64,000 bases of DNA from Mitsuaria sp. 7 (GCF_001653795.1 NZ_CP011514.1:496001-560000); one strand, 5' to 3'. Positions 17,506 through 28,317 are shown, counted from the stretch's first letter. Program-made: numbers and translations. Notes: generated by a model not told the origin, from the sequence alone.

Positions 17506-19854
17506 ATGCGTATCACCTGCATCGGCGGCGGTCCCGCCGGCCTGTACTTCGCGCTGCTGATGAAGCGGCAGAGCCCGGCGCACGAGGTCACGGTGCTGGA
17601 GCGCAACCGCGCCGGCGACACCTTCGGCTGGGGCGTGGTGTTCTCGGACCAGACGCTGGCCGCGCTGCGCGAGGCCGACCCGAAGACGGCCGAGCAGATC
17701 CTGCAGTCCTTCAACCACTGGGACGACATCGCCGTCCACATCGACGGCCGCACGATGGTGTCCGGCGGACACGGCTTCTGCGGCATCGGCCGGCGCAAGC
17801 TGCTGGACATCCTGCGCGACCGCTGCGAGGAACTGGGCGTCGTGCTGCGCTACGAGACCGATGTCGCCGACGACGCCGACATCGACGCCGACCTGATCAT
17901 CGCGGCGGACGGCCTCAACAGCCGTCTGCGCCAGAAGTACGCAGCGACGTACCAGCCCGACATCGACCTGCGGAACTGCCGCTTCGTGTGGCTGGGCACG
18001 ACCCGGCTCTTCGACGCCTTCACCTTCGACTTCCAGAAGACCGAGTGGGGCTGGTTCCAGGCGCACGCCTACCGCTACGACGACACGCATTCGACCTTCA
18101 TCGTCGAGACGCCGGAGCAGGTCTGGAAGGACGCCGGCCTCGAGGACATGAGCAAGGAAGAGGGCATCGCCTTCTGCGAGCGGCTCTTCGCGAAAGTGCT
18201 CGACGGCCATCCGCTGATCTCGAATGCGGCGCATCTGCGCGGCTCGGCGCAGTGGATCCGCTTCCCGCGTGTCGTCTGCAAGCGCTGGGTGCATCACAAC
18301 GGCCGTGCGCCGGTCGTGCTGATGGGTGACGCCGCGCACACGGCGCATTTCTCGATCGGCTCGGGCACCAAGCTCGCGCTGGAGGATGCGATCGCGCTGG
18401 CGCGCGACATCGAGCGCCATGGCGGCGGCGTCGACAGCCTGCCCGCCGCGCTGGAGGCCTATGAAGCCACGCGCGCCATCGACGTGCTGCGCATCCAGAA
18501 TGCCGCGCGCAATTCGACGGAGTGGTTCGAGAACGTCGACCGCCACGCGCGCCTGGCGCCGGAGCAGTTCGCGTACTCGCTGCTGACGCGCTCGCAGCGG
18601 ATCTCGCACGAGAACCTGCGGCTGCGCGATGCGCGCTACGTCGGCGAGTACGAGTCGTGGCTCTCGCGACGCGCGGGCCTGGACCGCGCCGCGCCGCCGA
18701 TGTTCACGCCTTTCCAGCTGCGCGGCACACGGCTGAAGAACCGCGTGGTCGTGTCGCCGATGGCGCAGTACTCCTGCGAGGACGGCCAGCCGGCGGACTA
18801 TCACCTGACCCACCTCGGCGCCCGCGCGATGGGCGGCGCGGGGCTGGTGTTCGTCGAGATGACCTGCGTCTCGCCGGACGCGCGCATCACGCCGGGATGC
18901 CCCGGCCTGTGGAACGACGCGCAACGCGACGGCTGGAAGCGCATCGTCGATCACGTGCACCGCAGCTCCACCGCGAAGATCGCGCTGCAGCTCGGCCACG
19001 CCGGCGCGAAGGGCTCGACGCGCGTGGCCTGGGACGGCATCGACCAGCCGCTGGACGACGGCAACTGGCCCTTGATCTCGGCGTCGCCGCAGCAGTACCT
19101 GGACGGTGTCAGCCAGTGGTCGCGCGAGATGACCCGTGCGGACATGGATCGCGTGAAGGCGGACTTCGTCGCCGCGACACGGCGCGCCGCGGAGGCCGGC
19201 TTCGACTGGCTGGAGCTGCACTGCGCGCACGGCTACCTGCTGTCGAGCTTCCTGTCGCCTTTGACGAACCAACGTAGCGATGAATTCGGTGGTTCTCTGG
19301 AGAACCGCCTGCGCTACCCGCTCGAAGTCTTCGCGGCGATGCGCGCCGTGTGGCCGCAGGACCGGCCGATGTCGGTGCGGATCTCCGCGAGCGACTGGGT
19401 GCCCGGCGGCACGACGACCGAGGATGCGGTCGCCATGGCCGAGGCCTTCAAGGCCGCGGGGGCCGATCTCATCGACGTCTCCTCGGGTCAGGTGAGCAAG
19501 CAGGAGCGGCCCACGTACGGGCGCATGTGGCAGACGCCCTTCAGCGAAAGCGTGCGCAACCGCGCCGGCATCGCGACGATCGCGGTGGGCGCGATCTCCG
19601 AAGCGGACCACGTCAACAGCATCATCGCGGCCGGCCGCGCGGACCTGTGCGCGATCGCGCGTCCGCATCTGGCCAATCCGGCCTGGACGCTGACCGAGGC
19701 CGCGAAGATCGGTTACCTGTCGGGTCCGGGCCTGGACTGGCCGATGCAGTACCTGTCCGGCAAGAGCCAGATGGAGCGCGAGTTCGAGCGCCAGCGCGCC
19801 ACGGGCGGCGGCGCCGCCGCGCAGGAACAGGCCAACAAGGCGCTCGGTGTCTGA
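17506..19854 (+). CDS. abmG: 2-Aminobenzoyl-CoA monooxygenase/reductase (fused flavoenzyme)
   Basis: 782 residues starting at [12 protein letters not shown]. The N-terminal ~395 residues are a salicylate-hydroxylase-like FAD monooxygenase: [14 protein letters not shown], then [25 protein letters not shown] with the second FAD motif. From about 397 ([20 protein letters not shown]) to the end it is an old-yellow-enzyme-type NADH:flavin oxidoreductase with [18 protein letters not shown]. This two-domain layout is that of 2-aminobenzoyl-CoA monooxygenase/reductase of Azoarcus evansii, which hydroxylates and then reduces the ring. The same layout is often annotated as salicylyl-CoA 5-hydroxylase. 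The adjacent kyn genes and the CoA ligase favour 2-aminobenzoyl-CoA. First gene of the operon. Confidence 0.92.
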   Translation: MRITCIGGGPAGLYFALLMKRQSPAHEVTVLERNRAGDTFGWGVVFSDQTLAALREADPKTAEQILQSFNHWDDIAVHIDGRTMVSGGHGFCGIGRRKLLDILRDRCEELGVVLRYETDVADDADIDADLIIAADGLNSRLRQKYAATYQPDIDLRNCRFVWLGTTRLFDAFTFDFQKTEWGWFQAHAYRYDDTHSTFIVETPEQVWKDAGLEDMSKEEGIAFCERLFAKVLDGHPLISNAAHLRGSAQWIRFPRVVCKRWVHHNGRAPVVLMGDAAHTAHFSIGSGTKLALEDAIALARDIERHGGGVDSLPAALEAYEATRAIDVLRIQNAARNSTEWFENVDRHARLAPEQFAYSLLTRSQRISHENLRLRDARYVGEYESWLSRRAGLDRAAPPMFTPFQLRGTRLKNRVVVSPMAQYSCEDGQPADYHLTHLGARAMGGAGLVFVEMTCVSPDARITPGCPGLWNDAQRDGWKRIVDHVHRSSTAKIALQLGHAGAKGSTRVAWDGIDQPLDDGNWPLISASPQQYLDGVSQWSREMTRADMDRVKADFVAATRRAAEAGFDWLELHCAHGYLLSSFLSPLTNQRSDEFGGSLENRLRYPLEVFAAMRAVWPQDRPMSVRISASDWVPGGTTTEDAVAMAEAFKAAGADLIDVSSGQVSKQERPTYGRMWQTPFSESVRNRAGIATIAVGAISEADHVNSIIAAGRADLCAIARPHLANPAWTLTEAAKIGYLSGPGLDWPMQYLSGKSQMEREFERQRATGGGAAAQEQANKALGV

Positions 19855-19914
19855 GGCGGTGGTCATGACAACAGCAGACATCGGCACGACGGGACACATC
19901 GGCAAGGAGTCGGC

Positions 19915-20703
19915 ATGAGCAACAGGTATCCGCTCGAAGGCCTGCATGCCGTCGTCACCGGCGGCGGCTCCGGCATCGGCGCCGCGATCGCGCAGGCGCT
20001 GATCGCCGACGGCGCGCGCGTCACGTTGATGGGCCGGCGCATCGGGACGCTGAAGGCGCAGCGCGACAAGCTCAACGTCGACGGCGGTCCGTCCGTCGAG
20101 CTGCAGGTCTGCGACGTCGGCGACGAGGCCAGCGTGCGCGAGGCCTTCGCAGCGGCAGTGGCCGCGGCCGGACCCATCGACCTGCTGGTCAACAACGCCG
20201 GGCAGGTCGAGACGGCGCCGCTCGCGAAGACCTCGCTCGATGTCTGGCAGCGCCTGCTCAACGTGAACCTGACCGGCAGCTTCCTGTGCAGCCGCGAGGT
20301 GCTCCCCGCGATGACTGAGCGCCGCTTCGGCCGCATCGTCAATGTCGCGAGCACCGCCGCGCTGAAGGGCTATGCCTACGTCGCCGCCTACTGCGCGGCC
20401 AAGCATGGCGTGCTCGGCCTGACGCGCGCGCTGGCGCTGGAGACGGCGCGCAAGGGTGTGACCGTCAACGCGGTCTGCCCGGGCTACACCGAGACCGACA
20501 TCGTCGCCGGCGCCATCGACACCATCGTCGCCAAGACCGGCCGCACGGCTGACGAGGCGCGCGCCGAGCTCGCCTCGGTCAATCCGCAGGGACGGCTGGT
20601 CGATCCGGCGGAAGTCGCCGCGTCGGTGGCGTGGCTGGCGCGTCGCGACAGCGGTTCGATCACGGGCCAGGCGATCGCCGTCGCCGGCGGGGAGGTGATG
20701 TGA
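19915..20703 (+). CDS. SDR-family 3-hydroxyacyl-CoA dehydrogenase-like protein
   Basis: 262 residues, classical short-chain dehydrogenase. TGGGSGIGAAIAQAL binds the nucleotide, NNAG is present, and the catalytic Ser/Tyr/Lys appear in VASTAALKGYAYVAAYCAAKHG (YxxxK as Tyr-Cys-Ala-Ala-Lys). In this operon it most plausibly oxidises a hydroxyacyl-CoA intermediate derived from the reduced 2-aminobenzoyl-CoA ring. Without kinetics the substrate is an inference. GGAG-like bases precede the start; its stop overlaps the next ATG by one base (TGATG). Confidence 0.88.
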   Translation: MSNRYPLEGLHAVVTGGGSGIGAAIAQALIADGARVTLMGRRIGTLKAQRDKLNVDGGPSVELQVCDVGDEASVREAFAAAVAAAGPIDLLVNNAGQVETAPLAKTSLDVWQRLLNVNLTGSFLCSREVLPAMTERRFGRIVNVASTAALKGYAYVAAYCAAKHGVLGLTRALALETARKGVTVNAVCPGYTETDIVAGAIDTIVAKTGRTADEARAELASVNPQGRLVDPAEVAASVAWLARRDSGSITGQAIAVAGGEVM

Positions 20704-21233
20704 TGCGCGACGCGACCCGGAATGACGACGAGTCAGACGCCGGCCCGGCACTCGTTCCGGACCTGGAGTCGCGCATGCACGACGGCGACCACCAGGCCCT
20801 GCGCGTCTGGCTGCGTCTGCTGGCCTGCACGACGCGCATCGAGGACCAGATCCGCCAGCGCCTGCGCAACGACTTCGGCACGACGCTGCCGCGCTTCGAC
20901 CTGCTCGCGCAGCTGGAGCGCAGCCCTGACGGGTTGACGATGCGCGAGCTGTCGCAGCGGCTGATGGTCACCGGCGGCAACGTCACCGGCATCACCGACC
21001 AGCTCGAGGCCGAGGGTCACGTCGTGCGCGAACCGCATCCGTCGGACCGGCGCAGCGTCACCGTGCGCCTGACGCCGGCCGGCCGGCGCCAGTTCAAGCG
21101 CATGGCTGCGACGCATGAGGGCTGGATCGTCGAGCTGCTGGCCGGCTGGCCGCCCGAACAGAAGACGCAGGTGTACGAGCTGCTCGCGGGGCTGAAGGGC
21201 CACCTCGCGCAACTCGACGCCGCCCGCAAATGA
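20703..21233 (+). CDS. MarR-family transcriptional regulator
   Basis: 176 residues; ATG 20703 shares a base with the SDR stop, fixing the start. The winged-helix core (about 35-140) shows LTMRELSQRLMVTGGNVTGITDQLEAEG (recognition region, read in parts) and the wing VVREPHPSDRRSVTVRLT, the MarR DxRxxxV signature. It is embedded in the 2-aminobenzoyl-CoA operon, so it is likely autoregulatory, binding the GTCAA/TTGAC repeat at 17423-17435. MarR proteins in aromatic-CoA pathways usually respond to the CoA thioester; that is an extrapolation here. Confidence 0.93.
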   Translation: MRDATRNDDESDAGPALVPDLESRMHDGDHQALRVWLRLLACTTRIEDQIRQRLRNDFGTTLPRFDLLAQLERSPDGLTMRELSQRLMVTGGNVTGITDQLEAEGHVVREPHPSDRRSVTVRLTPAGRRQFKRMAATHEGWIVELLAGWPPEQKTQVYELLAGLKGHLAQLDAARK

Positions 21234-21308
21234 CCGTCACCGGCTCATGACCGCCATCGGCCACTGACCGCCGCAGACGAATCCAAGGAATAACAGGAGT
21301 ACTCATCG

Positions 21309-22148
21309 ATGGACAGCCATCTCATCAGCGGCAACACGCGCAGCCTGAAGGGCTTCGAGCCGAAGCACTTCAGCTGGCGCCAGGAGGGCGCGGTCGGCGT
21401 CGTCACGCTGAACCGCCCCGAGCGCAAGAACCCGCTGACCTTCGAGTCCTACGCCGAACTGCGCGACCTGTTCCGCACGCTGGCCTATGTGGACGAGGTG
21501 AACGCCATCGTCGTGCAGGGCGCGGGCGGCAACTTCTGCTCCGGCGGCGACGTGCACGAGATCATCGGCCCGCTGACGAAGATGTCCATGCCGGACCTGC
21601 TGGCGTTCACGCGCATGACCGGCGACCTGGTCAAGGCGATGCGCGCCTGTCCGCAGCCGGTGGTCGCCGCGATCGACGGCGTCTGCGCCGGCGCGGGCGC
21701 GATCATGGCGATGGCCTCGGACCTGCGCCTCGGCACGGCGCGCAGCAAGACGGCCTTCCTGTTCACCCGTGTCGGCCTGGCCGGTTGCGACATGGGCGCC
21801 TGCGCGCTGCTGCCGCGCATCGTCGGGCAGGGACGCGCGTCGGACCTGCTCTACACCGGCCGCAGCCTGGGCGGCGACGAGGCGCTCCAGTGGGGCTTCT
21901 TCAACCGCGTCGCCGAGCCGGACGTGCTGGAGGCACAGGCCGTGGCCTGGGCGGCCGAGATCGCCGCCGGTCCGAACTTCGCGCACGCGATGACCAAGCG
22001 GATGCTGCATCAGGAGTGGACCATGGGCGTCGACGAGGCCATCGAGGCCGAGGCGCAGGCGCAGGCGATCTGCATGATGACGCAGGACTTCCACCGCGCG
22101 TATCACGCGTTCGTCGCGAAGCAGCGGCCCGAGTTCAAGGGCGATTGA
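21309..22148 (+). CDS. Enoyl-CoA hydratase/isomerase family protein
   Basis: 279 residues of the crotonase fold. [20 protein letters not shown] begins the domain. The first oxyanion-hole element is in [15 protein letters not shown] and the second in [19 protein letters not shown]. The [21 protein letters not shown] segment occurs in hydratases of 2-aminobenzoyl-CoA clusters and takes the place of the usual E-x-x-LG glutamate, so the reaction may differ from simple hydration. Position in the operon suggests it acts on the dearomatised amino-oxo-cyclohexene ring, perhaps in ring opening (inference). It is followed after eight bases by the acyl-CoA dehydrogenase. Confidence 0.88.
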   Translation: MDSHLISGNTRSLKGFEPKHFSWRQEGAVGVVTLNRPERKNPLTFESYAELRDLFRTLAYVDEVNAIVVQGAGGNFCSGGDVHEIIGPLTKMSMPDLLAFTRMTGDLVKAMRACPQPVVAAIDGVCAGAGAIMAMASDLRLGTARSKTAFLFTRVGLAGCDMGACALLPRIVGQGRASDLLYTGRSLGGDEALQWGFFNRVAEPDVLEAQAVAWAAEIAAGPNFAHAMTKRMLHQEWTMGVDEAIEAEAQAQAICMMTQDFHRAYHAFVAKQRPEFKGD

Positions 22149-22156
22149 GGACGGCC

Positions 22157-23329
22157 ATGAATCATCTGAAGCATCTGGACTGGCCGTTCTTCGAGGACAG
22201 GCATCGGGCGCTCGCGAGCGAGCTGGACGGCTGGTGCGCGCGCAATCTGGCGCACGGCTCCGTCGATCACGAGGACGTCGACACCAGCTGCAAGTCGCTG
22301 GTGAAGGCGCTCGGCGCCGGCGGGTGGTTGAAGCACGCCGTGGCGGGCGAGGGCGAGGCCATCGACACGCGCGCCATCTGCCTGCTGCGCGAGACGCTCG
22401 CACGGCATGACGGCCTCGCGGACTTCGCCTTCGCGATGCAAGGGCTGGGCTCGGGCGCGATCTCGCTGATGGGCACGCCGGCGCAGCGCGAGGCGTATCT
22501 GCCGCGCGTCTCTCGGGGCGAGGCGCTGGCGGCGTTCGCGCTCTCGGAGCCGGAGGCCGGATCCGACGTCGCCGCGATGCAATGCGCCGCGCGTGAGGAC
22601 GGCGAACACTACGTGCTCGACGGCCAGAAGACCTGGATCTCCAACGGCGGCATCGCGGACTTCTACGTCGTCTTCGCTCGCACGGGCGAGGGCGAACGGT
22701 CCGAGGGGGCCGTTCGCGGCTCGCGCGGCATCAGCGCGTTCATCGTCGACGCCGGAACGCCGGGCTTCGAGATCGCCGAGCGCATCGATGTGATCGCGCC
22801 GCATCCGCTGGCGCGGCTGCGATTCACCGGCTGCCGCGTGCCGAAGACCGCGATGGTCGGCGCGCCGGGCGAGGGCTTCAAGGTGGCGATGCGCACGCTG
22901 GACGTGTTCCGCACCTCGGTCGCCGCGGCGTCGCTGGGCTTCGCGCGACGAGCCCTTGAGGAAGGGCTGAACCAGGCCAAGGAACGCGCGATGTTCGGCG
23001 CCACGCTGGCCGACCTGCCGCTGACGCAGGCCAAGCTGGCCGACATGGCCTGCACCGTCGACAGCAGCGCGCTGCTGGTCTACCGCGCGGCGTGGGAACG
23101 CGACCAGGGCCGCACGATCACGCGCGAGGCCGCGATGGCCAAGCTGATGGCCACCGAAGGCGCGCAGCGCGTCATCGACGCCGCGGTGCAGCTGCACGGC
23201 GGCCGCGGCGTGCGGCGCGGCGAGATCGTCGAATCCCTCTACCGCGAGATCCGCGCGCTGCGCATCTACGAAGGGGCCAGCGAGGTCCAGCAGCTGATCA
23301 TCGGCCGAGACCTGTTGAAGAACGGCTGA
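22157..23329 (+). CDS. Acyl-CoA dehydrogenase
   Basis: 390 residues starting [11 protein letters not shown]. The sequence has the three-domain acyl-CoA dehydrogenase plan. [16 protein letters not shown] and [19 protein letters not shown] contact FAD and substrate, and [32 protein letters not shown] carries the conserved C-terminal region with the likely catalytic Glu in YEGAS (read in parts). In the operon it would perform a dehydrogenation step in the beta-oxidation-like breakdown of the reduced 2-aminobenzoyl-CoA. An insertion rich in Gly/Glu/Ser (around residues 175-190, [15 protein letters not shown]) is unusual. Confidence 0.93.
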   Translation: MNHLKHLDWPFFEDRHRALASELDGWCARNLAHGSVDHEDVDTSCKSLVKALGAGGWLKHAVAGEGEAIDTRAICLLRETLARHDGLADFAFAMQGLGSGAISLMGTPAQREAYLPRVSRGEALAAFALSEPEAGSDVAAMQCAAREDGEHYVLDGQKTWISNGGIADFYVVFARTGEGERSEGAVRGSRGISAFIVDAGTPGFEIAERIDVIAPHPLARLRFTGCRVPKTAMVGAPGEGFKVAMRTLDVFRTSVAAASLGFARRALEEGLNQAKERAMFGATLADLPLTQAKLADMACTVDSSALLVYRAAWERDQGRTITREAAMAKLMATEGAQRVIDAAVQLHGGRGVRRGEIVESLYREIRALRIYEGASEVQQLIIGRDLLKNG

Positions 23330-23373
23330 GCACGAACGAGCACGCAAGCACGAGCACGGACAAGGACTTCCTC

Positions 23374-25008
23374 ATGCATCGCACTGCCCACCAGGACACT
23401 TTCGCTCGCGACCACCTGCCGCCGCAGGACCAGTGGCCGGCGCTGGTCTTCGACCTGCCGGAGCTGCAGTTCCCGGAGCGCATGAACTGCGCGTGGGATC
23501 TGCTGGACCGCTGGGTGGACGAAGGGCAGGGCGGTCGGACCTGCGTGATCGGCGGCGACGGTCGCGGCGGCGAGATCCGCTGGACCTACGCCGAGCTGCA
23601 GGCGCAGGCGAACCGCATCGCCAACGTCCTGGTGAACGAGCTGGGTGTCGTGCCCGGGAATCGCGTGCTGCTCCGCGGCGCCAACACGCCGCAGATGGCC
23701 GCCTGCTGGTTCGCGGTGATGAAGGCCGGCGCGATCGCGGTCGCGACGATGCCGCTGTTGCGCGCGAAGGAACTCGGCCAGGTCATCGAGAAGGCGCGCG
23801 TCTCGCATGCGCTGTGCGACGCGGCGCTCGCCGAGGAGCTGGAGACCGCACGGTCGCAGTTCCCCGTGCTGAAGCGGGTGTGCCTGTTCCGCAGCGATGC
23901 GGCGGACGGACTGGAAGCGCTGGCCGAGCGCCAGCCCACGAGCTTCGACAACGCGGACACGGCGTCCGACGACTGCGCGCTGATCGCGTTCACCTCGGGC
24001 ACGACGGGACAGCCCAAGGGCACGATGCACTTCCATCGCGATGTCATCGCGATCTGCCGCTGCTGGCCGGTGCATTGCCTGCGCGCCCGTGCCGATGACG
24101 TGTTCATCGGCAGCCCGCCGCTGGCCTTCACCTTCGGACTGGGCGGCCTGCTGCTGTTCCCGCTGAGCGTCGGCGCGACCGCGGTGCTGCTGGAGAAAGC
24201 GTCGCCTGATGCGCTGCTGCCGGCGATCGCGAAGCACCGCGCGACGGTGTGCTTCACCGCGCCGACGTCCTATCGCGCCATGGCGGCCCAGGCCGCGTCG
24301 CACGACCTGTCCTCGCTGCGCAAATGCGTGAGCGCCGGCGAGGCGCTGCCCGCCGCAACGCGCCAGCTGTGGAAGGACACGACCGGCCTGGAGATGATCG
24401 ACGGCATCGGCGCGACCGAGATGCTGCACATCTTCATCTCGCACACCGAAGAGACGGCGCGCCCCGGCGCGACCGGCAAGCCGGTGCCGGGCTACCGCGC
24501 CCGCGTGGTCGACGACGACGGCAACGACGTGCCGCAGGGCAGCGTCGGCAAGCTGGCCGTGCTCGGTCCGACCGGCTGCCGCTACCTCGCCGATGACCGC
24601 CAGCTGAAGTATGTGCAGCACGGCTGGAACCTCACCGGTGACGCCTACCTCATCGATGCCGACGGCTACTTCGTCTACCAGGCGCGCACCGACGACATGA
24701 TCATCTCCGGCGGCTACAACATCGCCGGCCCGGAGGTCGAGTCCGCGCTGCTCGCGCATCCGGCGGTGGCCGAGTGCGCGGTGGTCGGCGTGCCCGACGA
24801 CGAGCGCGGCCAGGTGGTGAAGGCCTTCGTGGTCCTCAAGCCGGGCGCGATCAGCGGGACCGACGACGCCGCGCTGATCAAGGCGATCCAGGACTTCGTC
24901 AAGGCCACGATCGCCCCGTACAAGTACCCCCGTGCGATAGAGTTCCGCGCCAGTCTTCCCCGCACCGAAACGGGCAAGCTGCAGCGCTTCCGCCTGCGTG
25001 AGCAGTAA
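23374..25008 (+). CDS. abmA: 2-Aminobenzoate-CoA ligase
   Basis: 544 residues of the AMP-forming acyl-CoA synthetase family (ANL). ATG 23374 is chosen within a longer frame. FTSGTTGQPKGTMHFH is the P-loop-like A3 motif, GIGATEML the A5 motif and TGDAYLIDADGYFVYQARTDDMI the A7-A8 hinge (read in parts); the A10 lysine is in ETGKLQRF. The MHFHRDV and benzoate-ligase-like features fit the benzoate/2-aminobenzoate ligase branch. It activates anthranilate to 2-aminobenzoyl-CoA, the entry step for the fused monooxygenase at the head of this operon. Confidence 0.92.
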   Translation: MHRTAHQDTFARDHLPPQDQWPALVFDLPELQFPERMNCAWDLLDRWVDEGQGGRTCVIGGDGRGGEIRWTYAELQAQANRIANVLVNELGVVPGNRVLLRGANTPQMAACWFAVMKAGAIAVATMPLLRAKELGQVIEKARVSHALCDAALAEELETARSQFPVLKRVCLFRSDAADGLEALAERQPTSFDNADTASDDCALIAFTSGTTGQPKGTMHFHRDVIAICRCWPVHCLRARADDVFIGSPPLAFTFGLGGLLLFPLSVGATAVLLEKASPDALLPAIAKHRATVCFTAPTSYRAMAAQAASHDLSSLRKCVSAGEALPAATRQLWKDTTGLEMIDGIGATEMLHIFISHTEETARPGATGKPVPGYRARVVDDDGNDVPQGSVGKLAVLGPTGCRYLADDRQLKYVQHGWNLTGDAYLIDADGYFVYQARTDDMIISGGYNIAGPEVESALLAHPAVAECAVVGVPDDERGQVVKAFVVLKPGAISGTDDAALIKAIQDFVKATIAPYKYPRAIEFRASLPRTETGKLQRFRLREQ

Positions 25009-25065
25009 CCGCAGTCTTCCGACCGACCGTCCCCCGATCGTCCCGTTCCCTCTCCGGAGAAGCCG

Positions 25066-26316
25066 ATGAAGATGCCGTCGAAGTCCCCCGCGTTCCTGCC
25101 CGTCCAGACCGTCGTCCCTGCAGCGCTCACGGCGCTCACGGCGCGTGTGACGATCACCGCGCTCGTGACGCTCACGGCGCTGGCCGCGTCTGTCCCCGCT
25201 GCTCATGCGGCCGACAAGCTCAAGGTCGGCATGCTGAGCACGCTGTCCGGCGCGGGCGCCGGGCTGGGCGTGGACATCCGCGACGGCTTCGCGCTCGCGG
25301 TGCAGCAGAACGGCGGCAAGCTCGGCGGCCTGACGGTGGAGACCGTCATCGCCGACGACCAGCAGAACCCCGAGGTCGCCAAGCAGTCCGCCGAGCGCCT
25401 GCTCAAGCGCGACAAGGTCGACGTGATGACCGGCATCGTGTTCTCCAACGTGATGCTGGCGGTCGGCCCCGGCGTCTTCGCCGCGCAGGTGCCCTACATC
25501 AGCGCCAACGCCGGCCCGTCGCAGTACGCGGGCGAGCAGTGCAACCCGTACTTCTTCAACGTCGCCTGGCAGAACGACAACCTGCATGAGGCCATCGGCA
25601 AGACGGTGATGGACAAGGGCTTCAAGAAGGTCGTGGTGCTTGCGCCCAACTACCCGGCGGGCAAGGACGCGGTGGCGGGTTTCCGCCGCTACTACAAGGG
25701 CGCGGTCGCCGACGAGATCTACACCAAGCTCGGCCAGCTCGACTATTCGGCGGAGCTGGCGCAGGCCCGCGCGGCCAAGCCCGACGCGATGTACATCTTC
25801 CTGCCCGGCGGCATGGGCATCAACTTCATCAAGCAGTTCGTCGGCGCGGGGCTGTCCAAGGACATCACGCTGTTCGGACCGGGCTTCTCCGCCGATGAGG
25901 ACGTGATCAAGGCCGTCGGCGAGCCGATGCTGGGCATGTTCAACAGCTCGCACTGGGCGCACGACCTCGACAACGCCGCCAACAAGCGCTTCGTCGCGGA
26001 CTTCGTGAAGGCCTACGGCCGGCTGCCCTCGCTGTACGCGAGCCAGGGCTACGACGCGGCGCTGCTGATCGCCGCCGCGGTGCGCGACGTGAAGGGGAAG
26101 ATCGAGGACAAGCCCGCGCTGCTGAAGGCGCTGAAGGCGGCGAAGTTCGAGTCGGTGCGCGGAGCCTTCCGCTTCAACCACAACCAGTACCCGGTGCAGG
26201 ACTACTACCTGCGCGTGATCACCAAGGACCCGCAGGGCCGCGTGACCAACCGGACGCTGGGCAAGATCTTCGAGCAGCACGCGGACGCGTACGCGCCGCA
26301 GTGCAAGATGAAGTGA
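25066..26316 (+). CDS. livK: Periplasmic substrate-binding protein of a Liv-type ABC importer
   Basis: 416 residues; CCGGAGAAG precedes the ATG. An unusually long signal region (about 49 residues, Ala/Thr/Leu-rich with repeated TALTA-like units) ends in AAHA before ADKLKVGMLST. The mature protein has the type I periplasmic-binding fold (LKVGMLSTLSGAGAGLGVDIRDGFALA; IADDQQNPEVAKQSAERL). Such proteins in aromatic operons bind aromatic acids rather than branched-chain amino acids. Since the operon degrades anthranilate, anthranilate or a related benzoate is the likely ligand (inference). Confidence 0.92.
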   Translation: MKMPSKSPAFLPVQTVVPAALTALTARVTITALVTLTALAASVPAAHAADKLKVGMLSTLSGAGAGLGVDIRDGFALAVQQNGGKLGGLTVETVIADDQQNPEVAKQSAERLLKRDKVDVMTGIVFSNVMLAVGPGVFAAQVPYISANAGPSQYAGEQCNPYFFNVAWQNDNLHEAIGKTVMDKGFKKVVVLAPNYPAGKDAVAGFRRYYKGAVADEIYTKLGQLDYSAELAQARAAKPDAMYIFLPGGMGINFIKQFVGAGLSKDITLFGPGFSADEDVIKAVGEPMLGMFNSSHWAHDLDNAANKRFVADFVKAYGRLPSLYASQGYDAALLIAAAVRDVKGKIEDKPALLKALKAAKFESVRGAFRFNHNQYPVQDYYLRVITKDPQGRVTNRTLGKIFEQHADAYAPQCKMK

Positions 26317-26384
26317 TGGCGCAGGGACGTTGACGTGACCCGACGACCGCCGCTCGCGATGACGTCTTCCCGGAGCGTTCCGCC

Positions 26385-27305
26385 ATGGACCTGATCCTCG
26401 TCGCCGAACAGGCCCTCAACGGGCTGCAGTTCGGGCTGATGCTGTTCCTGCTGGCCGCCGGCCTGACGCTGGTCTTCGGCATCATGGACCTGATCAATCT
26501 CGCGCACGGCTCGCTGTACATGATCGGCGCCTACCTCGCCGCGGCGGCGATCGCGGCGGGCGCGTCCTTCCTGGTCGCCGTGCTCGCGGCGGTCGCGGGC
26601 ACGGCGCTGTTCGGCATGCTGCTGGAGGTGACGCTGCTGCGCCGGCTCTATCAACGCGACCACCTGAGCCAGGTGCTGGCGACCTTCGCGTTGATCCTCA
26701 TGCTCAACGAGGGCGTGCGCATGATCTGGGGCGAACAGCCCTTGCTGCTCAACACGCCGGCCGCCTTGTCCGGACCGGTCGAGCTGCTGCCCGGCCTGAT
26801 GTACCCGGCCTACCGGCTCCTGATCATCGGCGTGGGACTCGCGGTGGCCGTGGGGCTCTATCTGCTGGTGACGCGCACGCGCTGGGGCATGTGGGTGCGC
26901 GCCGGCGCGTCCAACCGGGCAATGACCACGGCGATGGGCGTGCCCGCGGACCGGTTGTTCACGGCGGTCTTCGGCATCGGCGCGGCGCTGTGCGCGCTCG
27001 CGGGCTCGCTGCTGGGACCGCTGCTGGCGGTGCAGGTCGGCATGGGGGAGAGCATCCTCATCCTGGCCTTCGTCGTGATCGTCATCGGCGGCATCGGCTC
27101 GATCCGCGGCGCGCTGGTCGGCGCGCTGCTGGTGGGGCTGGTGGACACCGGTTCGCGCACGCTGCTGCCGGCGGTGCTGCGGCAGGTCGCGTCGCCGGAG
27201 GTGGCGTCCACGCTGGGCCCGTCGATCGCGGCCATCCTGATCTACGTGCTGATGGCGGCGGTGCTGTTCTGGAAACCGCGCGGCCTGTTCCCCGCGAGAG
27301 GCTGA
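26385..27305 (+). CDS. livH: LivH-type ABC permease
   Basis: 306 residues with about eight transmembrane helices. QALNGLQFGLMLFLLAAGLTLVFGIMDLINLAHG is the typical LivH opening (read in parts), and IGGIGSIRGALVGALLVGLVDT is the cytoplasmic coupling loop that contacts the ATPases. It pairs with LivM encoded five bases downstream. Together they form the inner-membrane channel of the importer whose binding protein is encoded just upstream. Confidence 0.95.
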   Translation: MDLILVAEQALNGLQFGLMLFLLAAGLTLVFGIMDLINLAHGSLYMIGAYLAAAAIAAGASFLVAVLAAVAGTALFGMLLEVTLLRRLYQRDHLSQVLATFALILMLNEGVRMIWGEQPLLLNTPAALSGPVELLPGLMYPAYRLLIIGVGLAVAVGLYLLVTRTRWGMWVRAGASNRAMTTAMGVPADRLFTAVFGIGAALCALAGSLLGPLLAVQVGMGESILILAFVVIVIGGIGSIRGALVGALLVGLVDTGSRTLLPAVLRQVASPEVASTLGPSIAAILIYVLMAAVLFWKPRGLFPARG

Positions 27306-27309
27306 TCCG

Positions 27310-28317
27310 ATGACCGAGTCCCTGCGCCCGCGTCGCACCCTGCTGCATCACCGCGCCGGCGGAGCCTGGGTCTGGGCGCTGTTCGCGGCGCTGGCGGCCT
27401 TGCCGCCGCTGCTGCAGGCGGTGGGCCTGGAGTTCTACACGGTCGTCGCCACACGCGTGCTGATCTTCGCGATCGCCGCCGCGAGCCTGAACCTGATCCT
27501 CGGCTTCGGCGGCCTGGTGAGCTTCGGCCATGCGGCCTTCGTCGGCATCGGCGCGTACACCGTGGGCGTGCTCGCGGACGCGGGCGTGGCGTCGGCGTGG
27601 GTCTCGTGGCCGGCGGCGATGCTCGTGTCCGGCGCGGCGGCGGCCGTCATCGGCGCCATCAGCCTGCGCACGCGCGGCGTCTACTTCATCATGATCACGC
27701 TGGCCTTCGCGCAGATGTTCCATTACCTGGCCGTCTCGCTGAAGGCCTACGGCGGCGACGACGGCCTGCCGGTGCCGGCGCGGTCCGCGTTGAACGGGCT
27801 GCCGGTGAACCTGGCCGACGACGCGTCCTTCTACTGGGTCGCGCTGGTGCTGTTCGCGCTGGTCTTCGCGGGATTGCGGCGGCTGGTGAACTCGCCGCTG
27901 GGCTGGCTGCTGCAGGCCGCGCGCGAGAACGAGACCCGCGTCGCCGCGACCGGCGGCCGCGTCTTCGCGGTGCAGTGGACGGCCTTCGTCGTCGCGGGCG
28001 CGATCGCGGGCCTCGCCGGCGCGCTGCTGGCCAATCTCAACGGCCTGGTCTCGCCGCACCTGATGCACTGGTCGCAGTCGGGACAGCTGATGGTGATGGT
28101 GATCCTGGGCGGCGCCGGCGCCTTGTGGGGCGGACCGGTCGGCGCGGCGGTGTTCCTGCTGCTGGAGGAACTGCTCTCCGGCGTGACCATCCACTGGCAG
28201 TTCGCGCTCGGGGCGATCCTGCTCGCCGTGGTGCTGTTCGCACCGCGCGGATTGGCGGACCTCTTCGATCGCTTCGGTGTGAAGAGGGCGGATGCCAAGG
28301 GAGCTGCGAATGCGTGA
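27310..28317 (+). CDS. livM: LivM-type ABC permease
   Basis: 335 residues, eight or nine transmembrane helices. AAASLNLILGFGGLVSFGHAAF and the coupling segment ILGGAGALWGGPVGAAVF are diagnostic of LivM. The C-terminus (FDRFGVKRADAKGAANA) overlaps the start of the ATPase gene by eight bases. Heterodimer partner of LivH; role as for that gene. Confidence 0.95.
   Translation: MTESLRPRRTLLHHRAGGAWVWALFAALAALPPLLQAVGLEFYTVVATRVLIFAIAAASLNLILGFGGLVSFGHAAFVGIGAYTVGVLADAGVASAWVSWPAAMLVSGAAAAVIGAISLRTRGVYFIMITLAFAQMFHYLAVSLKAYGGDDGLPVPARSALNGLPVNLADDASFYWVALVLFALVFAGLRRLVNSPLGWLLQAARENETRVAATGGRVFAVQWTAFVVAGAIAGLAGALLANLNGLVSPHLMHWSQSGQLMVMVILGGAGALWGGPVGAAVFLLLEELLSGVTIHWQFALGAILLAVVLFAPRGLADLFDRFGVKRADAKGAANA

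Noticed and set aside
17467..20751. 1094-codon minus-strand frame opposite the monooxygenase and SDR genes
   Set aside because: Arg/His/Val-rich antisense shadow; both strands cannot code here and the plus strand has clear family motifs.
23266..26280. 1004-codon minus-strand frame opposite the CoA ligase and LivK genes
   Set aside because: Same kind of GC-driven shadow with no recognisable domain.
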